Positions 54,447 through 63,985 of a DNA stretch of 64,000 nucleotides are shown piece after piece (the stretch's first letter is position 1; each line of letters opens with the position of its first letter). The notes beneath the pieces are model-generated. The model was not told where the DNA came from, searched no databases, and was given only the letters and a program-made list of their open reading frames with translations. A program made the translations under genes and the position numbers. The DNA comes from Arion vulgaris (Eukaryota; Mollusca; Gastropoda; Stylommatophora; Arionidae), in contig CM036754.1 of assembly GCA_020796225.1 (NCBI GenBank), positions 72,277,440-72,341,439 of the forward strand. Direction: 5' to 3'.

Positions 54447-57400
54447 CTGTGGAGGGGAAAAATATACGATGATTCAACAATTATATGAGATAGACTACCA
54501 TGATCTACTTGACTTATTCCTCTCCGCTCCTCGTGGAGCATAGGGCCTCAATTGTTCGTGACTGTTCCCAATCTCTGGATGTTTTCTTGATGGTCTCCCA
54601 GGATAGTCGAGCACCCTTCAGTTCTTCTTCTTCTGCGTTCGCCAGCTGTGAATTCAGGCGTTAGCCATGTCGTCTGGTATGGCTGCTTCTACCATTTGAC
54701 TGGGAGCACACTTCATTTAGTTCATCAATAAGACTTCGTCTCCGGGTCTGTTTAGCAAGTCCACTTCTCCGTTTTCCTTGCGGGTTCCACTCAAGTACTT
54801 GTCTAGCAGCATTTGACTGTGTCTTCGGTAGGGTACGCCCGACTAATCACCATTTTCTCCTCTTAACCTGGATCATCACGGGTTCCGGTCCAGTTCTTAT
54901 CCACAGGTCTGTGTTTGGAACTCTGTCATACAATCCCAGTCTGAGAATCCGTCGAAGACATCCTTTGACAAAGTTACGAATCATATTTGAATTTAACTTG
55001 GTGACTTGCCACATATACATCCATGATTTCTACAAAACAATCGAGACTTATTCCGTACATCAAAATTGAGTTTCACAATAAAACTTATTTTATTTAATTT
55101 GAGCTGTCTTTGTTTTGATGGAAATGTTGGTAGGTCTAAAAAGAAATGAAAAAGGTTGCAGTCATTCGTGAAATATTGTCTGCAGTAGCAGGATTGACTT
55201 ATACTGGCACTGCACAAATGTAGCAGGATTGACTTTATACTACAGCACGCACCAAAAATGTAGCAGGATTGACTTTATACTACAGCACCGCACCAAAAAT
55301 GTAGCAGGATTGACTTTATACTACAGCACCGCACCAAAAATGTAGCAGGATTGACTTTATACTACAGCACCGCACCAAAAATGTAGCAGGATTATACTAG
55401 CACCACCAAAATGTAGGATTACTTTATACTACAGCACGCACCAAAATGTAGCAGGATCTCACCAACTTCTTCTACATTCGCTCCCAACAGAGCACAGGTC
55501 TTCACCAAACTTCTTCCAGCTCTTCCTCTCTCTTGCCATCCCTTCCAATTTTTTCCACGTCTTGTCTATCCTTTTAATATCATTTTCCAGCTCTCTTCTC
55601 TTGGTATTTCTAGTAGGTATCCCTACTCTTCTTTCCCAACGGGTTCCAAAACAATGCCTGTCTTGCAATGCTTCCGGTAGTTCTTCTCAATGTGTGTCCT
55701 ATCCACCGTAAGCGTTTCTTCCGTAGCTCTTTTATCACTGGTATCTTCTTAGTTCTTTCTCTGAGTTCACAGTGAGGAGTGTGTTTAACCAGTGAGACAC
55801 TGGAACCATCAGTATGCATACTCTTCGATATTTGTTGGAGGAGATTGAGCACCTATGGGTCTGCCCGGAGTGTAATGATGTGAGTTTGGTAACCAATAAC
55901 TAATCCACATGAAAAAACGAACAAAATACATTTAGATTGGCTATTGGTTACTAAACTGGCGCAATTGCGTTCCGAGCAGACCCATAGGTGCATAGGTTCT
56001 CAGTCTCCCCAACAGATATCGAAGAGTATGCATACTGATGGTATCCGTGGCTCGCTGATAAAATACACTCCTCACTCTGTCCCCAGGCATCCAGATTCTA
56101 CTTGTACAACGGGTAACTCCAATGTGCTTAAATCGCTTGATCGATTCAACATCTATTGTAGTGTCCTCATCCAACAGACAGTCGCGAGGTGACCGAAGAA
56201 CATCCCCCTTATCCATCTTCAACTCCCCAACAATCGATGCTGTTGATGCTAGCCTGTCCGCTCTCTCATTACCGCAAACACCCGCATGCCCAGGACAGTA
56301 TATCCACGTAAGCCCGTCTGCCCAGCGTGTTCGTAGCGCGTTGGACTACGGGTGACTATCTCTCTGTGTGTGCGGGTTCAATTCCGCGGGATGGCAGAAA
56401 AACCACAGATTCCCCAGATTTACGGTGTTCGTGGCACCGAACCGAAGGGTTACGATGTTCATGGCACCGAGCTGAAGAGCTGAAAAGCTCAAGTGCTTCT
56501 GGATCGGAAAAAATAATATATCCACGTAAGCCTCTGGAGGTTAGGAACTTCTATAGACGACATCCACTCATACCGAAACCTGCCCTTCTGGATCTTGTGA
56601 AGCATCGACTGCGAGTCAGATACAACAAAGTACGTTTAGAACGAGAAGCTATCACCACACGTTCACGCCACAGGGATCTCTGTCTGTCTGAACGTTCACG
56701 CCACAGGGATCTCTGTCTGTCTGATACCTAGAGATCTTCTCTGTATGTAATTAGAGCCGAAATGGTATATATAAGGGGTAAAAACTTGATATTATTGACT
56801 CCACAACATGCTAGAGACTGATGGAAAAAGCAATCAATTATCAGGAGCCGTGTCGGCTGGTGTAGGCGATCATGGATCTCTACAAATCTCTGTCCCTGGT
56901 GGTTGCTATCTCACATGTTGACGCTCTTAAATGCCGTGAGGTCAGGCTGTCCAAATTTGTATCTTTCTGTATTCATCTGTCTCGTTTCCTCTCGATTTTA
57001 TCGGTTGTCACAATGTGTTCTAAACGTCCCCTCAAATAAGAAAAGACAATTCATACTTGTTATATATAACTTAGCACATTCCTATCGACTTCGAAGGAAC
57101 AGCATCCTCATCTCTAGGCGACACCTGGAACAACAAGAACAGAAACATCTTTAGTAACTATTTTACGATGTGCGAAAACCTACAAATCTGAGGTGGTCAG
57201 AGCAGATCAGATCAGATCTGGAGAAAACCGAAGGGTGGCTGCGGTGATACGTAATAAATTGCGTTTCAGGACAAAGACACGTATGTATGGTATCACATAA
57301 GTAAGTAAAAATGAATAATACAACAATAACACTTACAAAAATCCAACGTATCGACTATAAGTCTTCTTCAGGGAACATACAAACACACACAATGAATCCT

Positions 57401-60061
57401 ACATGAACTAAATGATGGATCTAAATAACAGGAACACAAATCTTACTTGAACGACAACAAATGTGTTTGGATTCCTTTCAAAAAGTCTGACAAGAGATTC
57501 CTTAATGGCCGCCATCATTTGAATGTAAGCGCTGGTGTGGGACGATGTTATATGAAGGTAATGATTCAACAGAATCAGGTAAGTTCCTGTACTAGGAATA
57601 TCATCTAAAGCTTTATTGGAGGCAGTTATCCAATCTAGGCCTGCCCACGATACCTGAAAGAGACACGGGAAGAGTCAATGATCTCTCAAGTGTTCATTTG
57701 AAATATTGCAATTTAGTGTCAAGCTATAGAGTAAACGTCATTATCAAATAGCTTGTCATGAGTAGAACTTTGCAACCCCAACAATCATTCACATTTTCTT
57801 ATAGATGTCCTGCCTTTGCAGCTGTTATGTTCAACCCATCAGTTACATCCTTCTCCTTCTTCTTTGCGTTCGTTCTTTACGATCAATTTCATTCTTTGTG
57901 ATACCCAACAGTCATTCGACATTTTTCTTATAGGTCAGATGTCCTGCCTTTGCAGCCGTTATGTGCAACCCATCAGTTACATCCTTCTCCTCCTTCTTTG
58001 CGTTCGTTCTTTACGATCAATTTCATTCTTTGTGATATGTTTGATCTTTGTCAAGAACGTGTATACAGTGCACATTGGTTTGGTAGGCCCCTAAACGCAT
58101 AGACTTCTACACATGTTTAGAACACATGCATCCGATTTCAGCCAAAGTTACATCCTGAATCTATCTTCTCCGTGGTCTTTCTCTACTTCACTTTGCCGGT
58201 ATGCCTCCTTCCATGATGGTCTTCTCAAACCCTTCATGTCTTTTTATATGTCCAAAATATCTCTCTTTATTTTCTCTTTCTGATTTGTAGCATTAGCCAG
58301 TTTTCTTTGATTTTGAGTTCTTTCTGGATAGATCTATTTGTTCTCTTCTCTGTCTAAGATAACGAAGACTCTTTTTGTAACACTTATATTCAAAAGCACA
58401 TATGTATTTTCCAGTAGAGTAAACAACTGCAAGTTATATAGTATTAAAACTAAATTACGGATATTCAATTCAAATGTTGTATCAATTCTAACATATGCCA
58501 GAGAGTTGGAAAATGACTAAAGATATAGAAAGCAAGTTGAATGCATTTGAAAATAGATGTCTACGAAAAATAAGGAACATAAAATCCAACAAATTCAGAA
58601 GTGATGAAATCATAGAAATGTCTGATCAACTACTAGAATAAATCAATCGGGTTATAGAGAGAGAAGATGGAGGTCAAAGATCTGGTCTATGAGAGAGAGA
58701 GAGAAATTTCAGGAGAATTGGGACTGTTAGGGAGGGCCCGAGTGATTACCTGGGCCCAAATTGGGGTGTAAAGAATAAAACCACTGTTACCTGCGCACAT
58801 GTCATAAGAGGCGTTAGGGAGGTTGACGTGGGGCTTGCTACCCCACTTTGTAACAAACACTAGATAGCTACAGAAACCACAACCAGGACAATTGATAGCT
58901 CGCCACCCAAGGAAGAAAAAGGACCCCGGAAGGAGGCTCTCATGAAGCGATCCGGTGAAACCCCCAGGGCATTAGAGGTAGGTAAGACCCTGGAACACCT
59001 TGAGACGGAAGTTGGAGACGAAATGCAAGAAAATGGGGAGAGGGTGGAGAGATCTGGAAAAGATGGCCTTGGATAGACGGGCTTGAAGGTCTTGGTTGCG
59101 GACCTATGCTTCCCCAGGGGCGAAGGGTGAAGAAGAAAGAAATTAGCGGGGAGGGGCAAAGTTCTGTTCAGGACAATCTACTTGATGATGATGATGATGA
59201 ATATGATTATGTTATGAGCTTACCTCTGTTGTTTTAAAAGGATTTGAGTGGGGTAACCATTTGACTGAAAAGTTAATATCCTTGTTGACGCAATGTAGCG
59301 GCTTATGCCAAGATTTGTATTCCTGAATAATCCGGTGTTTACATTCACTATTTGCTGATATTACTCTGAAATGCGCCCGAGCATTCGAGTCTCCAAGTAT
59401 AAGTACCTGTGCGCAAAAAAAACCACAAAGCACAAAATAAACACAAATGCATTGTAAGTGAAAATATATGTCATATTTTAATACTCATGTTAAATAGGAT
59501 GAATATAAAATCGAACGAATTCAGGAGAAATGATGAAATCATAGAAATGTCTGGTCAATCACTAGTAACAACTGTTATAAGAAAGAGAAGATGGAGATAT
59601 GTTGGACACATCTTGAGGAGAAATGATCAACGAATATCAAAGGCATGCATCGAAGTGGGATGCAAAGAGTTCAAGAAAGAGAGGACGACCTAAGGAGACC
59701 TGAAACGAACTTTGCTGAGAGAAGCAAGAAATATCGATCTCAGTTTCATGGAGGAGATTGAGCGAGTTGCCCAGGATAGAGCGGTATGGAGAAATTACTT
59801 GCAGGCCCTATGTAACGTATAGCGGTACGAGAGGAATTATTATTATGTTAAATAGGAACAAGGACAATTAAAACACATGCAAAAATAATGGAAGAGGAAA
59901 GACAGAGTAAGATAGAGTATATATATATTCCCAACTTCAAAATTACACCGGTGACCCTCGCAGGTGCTACGGAGTTCGTGCACTGCAGCTGAGATCTTCC
60001 TGTGTAAGAAAGAGATCGGAGCGCACATGGTTACTCTTAGAAGTGCAATAATAATACTCAT

Positions 60062-60113
<52 letters not shown>

Positions 60114-63100
60114 CATCAATCCAAATCGATCAAACAGTCAATCAATCAATGACAGATAGAGTAAGGTCGAAATTTGAATGTGACTGTTCTACATGGATCC
60201 GTAAGGGCTTAACGAGGGCGCAACGTAAAAAATGTTCACGGCGCAAACCAGATCACAAAAGGAGTTAATTTGTTTGATTAGAAAAAAAAAAAAAAATAAA
60301 CAATAAAAACAGAACAGCAACAAGAACATAGAAAAGAGGGACGATTTGGGAACATTCAACTTATTATCGACACGAAATGAGGACATGAGAAAGCAGAGTG
60401 GGCATACATTCGTGCACCGAATAACTTGACAGACAATAAATGCTGTTGTTTGGACATTTAATGAGAATGGAATACAATCAACAACAAATAGCAGCATACA
60501 ATAAAAAGAGATCAGGTACTAGAGCCAATGGAAGACTAAGAAAAATAGAAAGCAGGGAAGACGATATCAAGACCACACTAAATAAACACGGATATAACAC
60601 AACAAGGGAGACTCATCTGGCCCTGGAACGCAAATTAAAGCTCCCACCCTACGCTTAACTGCAAGTGGGGACAACCAATTCCATCATCCACCTTGGCAAA
60701 GACAATAAACAATCGATATGTTTTAAAGGAAGACTGCAGTAAAACGATGTAGCAATTGCGAAACACGTAAAAAGAAAGTACTGTAGTTTTACAAAGTAAA
60801 AAAAACCAACCCAATAACAATTCACATTAAACAATAAACAATACGTCCTGGAATAATTAAGTTTGTTCTGAACATGCTTTGAAATTCCACCTTCAGAGAT
60901 TTGATAAAATCAATTTCCTTCTGTCCACACTTCTTACAAACTTATGGTATTTAAAAAAGTAATGCGATTACAATAAATTGTGGATGTTTTGGTGTGGAAT
61001 TTGTTTTGTTTCTATGTGTATGTTTTTAAAATAGTCTATTTAGTTCAGCGGTCTCCTTCTTCTTCTTCTGTGATCAATATTGCTATCGACTACTCCGGTA
61101 TGTTCCAAACAGAGCGTGTGCTTAGGTCTTCCTGGTTCCATATAGTTTGTTTTGTATGGTTGTTTCTGTTGGCCAGATTTCCATTCTCTCACTGCTCAGG
61201 CTGGGGCAGTCTAGCAGGATGTGCTCTGGGACTGCTTTGTGCTCCACAGGTGCAGACAGCTGAGTCCATGAGACTCATTCTATGGAAGTGTGCTCTGAGA
61301 CAGCTGTATCCCGTTCAAAGTCTGAAGACTGTGGTCTGTGTTTTCCCTGTTTAGTGTATTTATACTATCGTGCTCTGAGTTGTATCACAGCCAACTCTAG
61401 ATAACTGCTAGAGCCTCGGGCACTCTAAACGATGCTGACTGTATCACAGCCAACTCTAGATAACTGAGTGTAGAAGTACCTGGCTCAGTTGTATCACAGC
61501 CAACTCTAGATAACTGATAGAGCCTGGCTCTGGGTTGTATCACAGCCAACTCTAGATAACTGATAGAGCCTGGCTCTGGGTTGTATCACAGCCAACTCTA
61601 GATAACTGATAGAGCCTGGCTATGGTTGTATCCTCCGTTTGTTTTTCTCCACATGTGGTAAATGTCAATAAATCTCACAGACGACTCTCGAAATTAGAGC
61701 TGGTAAAGCAAGTGACCGGACATCAGAGATGAACTGGCGTCCGTGATTGCAGACTTCTGAAAACACCAAAATGACTAGACAGACTGGCTGAAATCGGATG
61801 CATGTGTCCTAAACGTGTAGAAGTCTATGCATTTAGGGCCTACCAAATCAATGTGCAACGTATACACGTTCTTGGCAAAGATCAAACATATCACAAAAGT
61901 GATTCTTCTTCTTTCTTCTTTAATTCGTTCTTTACGACCAATTTATACTCTTTGTGATATGTTTGATCTTTGCCAAGAACGTGTATACGTTGACATTGGT
62001 TTGGTAGGCCCTAAACGCATAGACTTCTACACATTTAGGACACATGCATCCGATTTCAGCCAAACCTCCTCAATCGACTCTTACGACATGCGTGGCAGTA
62101 AGATAGTTCTATTCTTCCCCCAAATTTGGGTCAGAGTAACCATGGGCGAAAAAGTGATTCAAAGATTGGCAGAACAACCAAAGAAGAAGATAGACTATTG
62201 CGTTTATTTTATACATCTTGATTTACTGTGAGTTACATTTGTGGACCAGCCAAAGATAAATCGAGGCTGAAGATAATCTTAATTAAAATGAATAAAACTT
62301 ACAAATTGTCTTGACATCAACACAAGATCACTACACACCCCTCCCCAACTTCAACACTTTTACAAAAGTAAATGGTGGAAGAAAAGAAGAAGACAGATGT
62401 GGAGGACTCATTCAAATTGGACGGTAAGATAATATTTGTCATTTCATTTTATTACAATTTTTTTTTAAAACTAACAACCAGTGGCGGCTCGTGCTCATTT
62501 TGTTGGTGGGAACACAAATTTTCGGAAAAATTATGGTTTTGGTTAGGTTATATTTTAATTTATAAAATAATAAATACACGTTACACATTATTTTTGGTGG
62601 GGCCGTGCCCCACTGGCCCTTAATGACGAGCCGCCACTGCTAACAACCCATTTCCATTTAACATTTTCAATTTACAGACAGTGTTTACTAATGTAGACGC
62701 ACGGATAAGTAATTACTGAATATTTTGCCCTCGTGGTACCGGGGCCCGCAAGGAAGCAAAGAATAGTACCACTGCGACCTACAAGGCATGTCGTAAGAGC
62801 GACTGATGTAGTACCTAGGAAATCTACCTAGTAAATAAAAGCATCGCAGAAATCGGATGTGCTGGCCTACTTGTAGGAGCATAACTGGCACAACGTACAA
62901 TCGATCTTAGGCTCAGATCACATAAAATCACACAGAATGGTTGACAAGGGGTATGGAGCGTTGGAAGAAGAAGAAGACTGAATATTTCATTAGCAACATT
63001 TTTGGAATCCACTGCAAGAAGAGATAGTTGTTGTTTTTTTTCGATCCAGAAGCACTTGAGCTGAACGCTCTTCGGCTCGGTGCCATGGACATCGTAACCC

Positions 63101-63678
63101 TTCGGTTCGGTGCCACGAACACCGTAAATCTGGAGAACCTGTGGCTTTTCTGCCAGTCCGCGTAATTGAACCCGCACTCACTGAGGACTTGTCTCCCGTA
63201 GTCCAACGTGCTACGAACATGCTGGGCAGACGGGCTACAGAGATAATTAAAGAATGCCGCGGTTACGGAAATGTTAAGAACCGGTTTATTTGTGTGCAAC
63301 GATTTGTTTTCTTATGTTCGCCTGCTATGAATTGAGGCGTAGTCAGGGCGCCTGATATGACGCTTCTGACGGACTTTTGCGTGAAGCTTGCTTTCCTTAT
63401 TATCATTGTTTCTCGCCATACAGGCGTACCTTCTCTGACTTCAGAAGTTATGCAAGGAATAAGACACAGATAGGAAGTTTTAAAATAAAATACACAAGAT
63501 AAAATAGATTGTAGAAACTTACCTGAAGATCTGAAAGACATGCCTTGGTTACAGTCTCCGGTTGACTACAGAGATACGAATGCCATATATTTTGGTAGAG
63601 ATATCCTGTGGGTTCTGGCTGCTCCACGTGGTCTTGACTTGATGGTGTACAATTCTCTGATGGTTCTGATAGTTCAGC
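54216..63678 (-). CDS. NXPE-family protein (PC-esterase domain), C-terminal half, 4 exons
   Basis: Exons 63523-63678, 59224-59406, 57447-57653 and 54216-54446 join in phase 0 to give about 258 residues ending at a TAG stop (54218-54216). The order matches the C-terminal domain of NXPE proteins: a GYLYQNIWHSYLCS start, VLILGDSNARAHF (GDS block, the SGNH/PC-esterase nucleophile site), ALDDIPSTGTYLILLNHYLH, FERNPNTFVVVQSPHVVWWF, YHMGDTLRNVY, FKDMRDRIFYIPTGEMTIAT and an HP in SESHPYLN that may be the catalytic His motif. NXPE proteins are usually 500-600 residues with a signal peptide; the N-terminal half lies right of the window. Biochemical function in animals is poorly known, so no substrate is proposed. 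All four exons are open, unlike the SLC5 exons 8 and 9. Confidence 0.86.
54505..54990 (-). mobile_element. LINE-C 3' tail (minus copy)
   Basis: Complement of the family at 24200-24570: GACCTGGATCATC..., CCGAAGACACAGTCAAATGC, GGAACCCGCAAGGAAAACGG; decayed. Lies in the last NXPE intron. Confidence 0.72.
55190..55460. repeat. 41-bp minisatellite, about 7 units
   Basis: Unit GTAGCAGGATTGACTTTATA plus CTACAGCACCGCACCAAAAAT; flanking units are degenerate with small deletions. Ends at the LINE-E tail at 55465. Confidence 0.94.
55465..55775 (-). mobile_element. LINE-E 3' tail
   Basis: Minus strand: [31 protein letters not shown], then KRIDKTWKKLEGMARERKSW, KKFGEDLCSVGS. Better preserved than 50910-51220. 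Confidence 0.83.
55776..56640. mobile_element. LINE-F 3' ends in inverted orientation, with SINE-1 insert
   Basis: 55776-55900 (plus) has AACCATCAGTATGCATACTC and TTCGATATTTGTTGG. 55935-56314 (minus) has the same block in reverse plus upstream coding: [55 protein letters not shown]. The RNase H end continues at 56533-56640 beyond the SINE-1 insertion. Confidence 0.8.
56315..56516 (+). mobile_element. SINE-1, complete, 16-bp target duplication
   Basis: 202 bp flanked by TATATCCACGTAAGCC at 56299-56314 and 56517-56532. CCCAGCGTGTTCGTAGCGCG (A-box region TAGCGCGTTGG), GCGGGTTCAATTCCGCGGGA (B box GGTTCAATTCC), body CAGATTTACGGTGTTCGTGG, GAACCGAAGGGTTACGATGT, AAGCTCAAGTGCTTCTGGAT and an A-rich end. 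Inserted into LINE-F, so younger than it. Confidence 0.92.
56660..56730. repeat. Small tandem duplication
   Basis: CGTTCACGCCACAGGGATCT plus CTGTCTGTCTGA is present twice in a row (period 33). Confidence 0.85.
56850..57035 (-). mobile_element. RTE-like LINE 3' tail (minus)
   Basis: Complement of the tail at 17240-17475: CACATTGTGACAACCGATAA, AATCGAGAGGAAACGAGACA, AGACCTAGC-type end; includes GATCGCCTACACCAGCC. Confidence 0.65.
57343..57373 (-). repeat. Hammerhead-like core motif (copy 3)
   Basis: Minus strand: CCTGAAGAAGACTTATAGTC then GATACGTTGGAT. Same layout as 4213-4242 and 22401-22431 (purine-rich box, short stem GACT/AGTC, GAxACGTTG). It has GATAC where the ribozyme consensus has GAAAC. 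Confidence 0.45.
57447..57653 (-). CDS. NXPE-like exon
   Basis: 69 codons, phase 0 at both ends, acceptor TTTCAG, donor GTAAGA. VSWAGLDWITASNKALDDIP, STGTYLILLNHYLHITSSHT, YIQMMAAIKESLVRLFERNP, NTFVVVQ: the 'LDDI...YLILL.HYLH...F..I...R.L.R.P.TFVVV' pattern of the family. Confidence 0.88.
57725..58425 (-). mobile_element. RTE tail with G1 insertion and a 130-bp duplication
   Basis: RTE tail sequence (57725-57860 and 58147-58425) is split by a G1 element whose flanks both show AGTTACATCC. In addition about 130 bp covering the RTE/G1 junction is present twice in tandem (starting near 57776 and 57906). Confidence 0.78.
58540..58715 (+). mobile_element. LINE-G 3' tail, short
   Basis: AATAGATGTCTACGAAAAAT reads NRCLRKIRNIKSN, then DEIIEMSDQLL and ERRRWRSKIW. 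Related to 59490-59835. Confidence 0.65.
58733..59200 (+). mobile_element. SINE-like G3 (copy 2) followed by LINE tail
   Basis: GCCCGAGTGATTACCTGGGC, AAGAATAAAACCACTGTTAC (G head), then GTGGGGCTTGCTACCCCACT, GATAGCTACAGAAACCACAA, GATAGCTCGCCACCCAAGGA. From about 58980 a LINE-type C-terminus follows and it ends with an RTE-like ACTTGATGATGATGATG. Confidence 0.68.
59224..59406 (-). CDS. NXPE-like exon with GDS motif
   Basis: 61 codons, phase 0, acceptor CGCACAG, donor GTAAGC. VLILGDSNARAHFRVISANS, ECKHRIIQEYKSWHKPLHCV, INFSVKWLPHSNPFKTTE. GDSN stands where vertebrate NXPE proteins usually have GDST before RQW; the serine itself is kept. Confidence 0.88.
59490..59835 (+). mobile_element. LINE-G 3' tail
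   Basis: MNIKSNEFRRNDEIIEMSGQ, RKRRWRYVGHILRRNDQRIS, then KRTLLREARNIDLSFMEEIE and RVAQDRAVWRNYLQALCNV. A 5' truncated LINE pol C-terminus, one frameshift. Confidence 0.85.
59925..60115 (+). mobile_element. SINE-3, 3' part plus (AATC)n
   Basis: CACCGGTGACCCTCGCAGGT, GCTACGGAGTTCGTGCACTG, CAGCTGAGATCTTCCTGTGT, CGCACATGGTTACTC, followed by about 13 AATC units. 5' truncated. Confidence 0.82.
60430..60665 (+). mobile_element. LINE 3' tail
   Basis: 72-codon frame: LLFGHLMRMEYNQQQIAAYN, then RANGRLRKIESREDDIKTTL, NKHGYNTTRETHLALERKLK. The xFGHLxRM and xGRPRK-like spacing mark it as a LINE pol C-terminus. Confidence 0.7.
60760..60830 (-). repeat. Part of the hammerhead-linked dispersed repeat
   Basis: Minus strand: TTGTTATTGGGTTGG, TTTGTAAAACTACAGTACTT and ACGTGTTTCGC match the downstream part of 4140-4320 and 22325-22520; the core motif itself is missing. 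Confidence 0.5.
61045..61360 (-). mobile_element. LINE C-terminal fragment (after RNase H)
   Basis: Minus strand has the VFRLRTG..CLR.H..RM.LMDSAVCTCG-type pattern in a broken frame (complement of GTGCTCCACAGGTGCAGACA and GGAAGTGTGCTCTGAGACAG). Same domain as 10315-10600. Confidence 0.65.
61370..61632. repeat. 46-bp minisatellite, 5-6 units
   Basis: Unit GAGCCTGGCTCTGGGTTGTA, TCACAGCCAACTCTAGATAA, CTGATA; the first units are longer and irregular. Directly follows the LINE fragment at 61045-61360. Confidence 0.95.
61785..62146. mobile_element. Two G1 elements tail to tail (inverted pair)
   Basis: 61785-61905 (plus) is the 3' half of G1 (GAAATCGGATGCATGTGTCC to TCACAAAAGTGATT). 61906-62146 (minus) is an almost complete G1. 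Their (GAA)/(TTC) ends meet at about 61905, making an inverted repeat with arms of about 115 bp. Confidence 0.83.
62479..62639. mobile_element. hAT-type MITE, 161 bp, 8-bp target duplication
   Basis: Terminal inverted repeats CAGTGGCGGCTCGT ... ACGAGCCGCCACTG (14 bases, perfect), flanked by CTAACAAC at 62471-62478 and 62640-62647. An 8-base duplication and CAGTGGCGG termini are typical of hAT-superfamily MITEs. No transposase. Inside an NXPE intron. Confidence 0.93.
62716..62975 (+). mobile_element. SINE-like G2 (reference copy)
   Basis: GCCCTCGTGGTACCGGGGCC, AAGAATAGTACCACTGCGAC, CTACAAGGCATGTCGTAAGA, GCATCGCAGAAATCGGATGT, CGTACAATCGATCTTAGGCT, CAGATCACATAAAATCACAC, GGAGCGTTGGAAGAAGAAGA. 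The most complete single copy of G2. Confidence 0.84.
63033..63240 (-). mobile_element. SINE-1 (copy, minus)
   Basis: Minus strand: CTGCCCAGCATGTTCGTAGC, ACGTTGGACTACGGGAGACA, GAGTGCGGGTTCAATTACGC, ACGGTGTTCGTGGCACCGAA, CTCAAGTGCTTCTGGATCGA and an A-rich end. Near-complete. Confidence 0.86.
63523..63678 (-). CDS. NXPE-like exon (first in window)
   Basis: 52 codons ending CLSDLQ before donor GTAAGT. Family signature TGYLYQNIWHSYLCSQPETV. The left border is set by a TAG acceptor at 63679-63680, because that TAG would otherwise be an in-frame stop; the pyrimidine tract there is weak, so the exact start is less sure than the rest. Confidence 0.72.
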
Positions 63679-63784
63679 CTACTGTCACCGTCTTCTAAAC
63701 AATGGATTGATACATAAGTTTGATGAAGATATCTTCTTGAGCATCTACTTCAAAATCTATAACCAGAAGATTAATGAAACTGGT

Positions 63785-63985
63785 GCCCGCGTGCCCAGCG
63801 TGTTCGTAGCGCGTTGGACTACGGGTGACTAGTCCTCTGTAAGTGCGGGTTCAACTCCGCGGACTGGCGAAAAGCTACAGGTTCCCCAGATTTACGGTGT
63901 TCGTGCACCGAGCCGAAGGGTTACGATGTTCATGACACCGAGCCGAAGAGCTTTGAGCTCAAGTGCTTCTGGATCGGAAAAAAAA
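63785..63985 (+). mobile_element. SINE-1, complete, 12-bp target duplication
   Basis: 201 bp flanked by AATGAAACTGGT at 63773-63784 and 63986-63997. CGTGTTCGTAGCGCGTTGGA (A box TAGCGCGTTGG), GCGGGTTCAACTCCGCGGAC (B box GGTTCAACTCC), CAGATTTACGGTGTTCGTGC, GAGCCGAAGGGTTACGATGT, TCAAGTGCTTCTGGATCGG and (A)n. Intact flanks suggest a fairly recent insertion in the NXPE intron. Confidence 0.93.
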
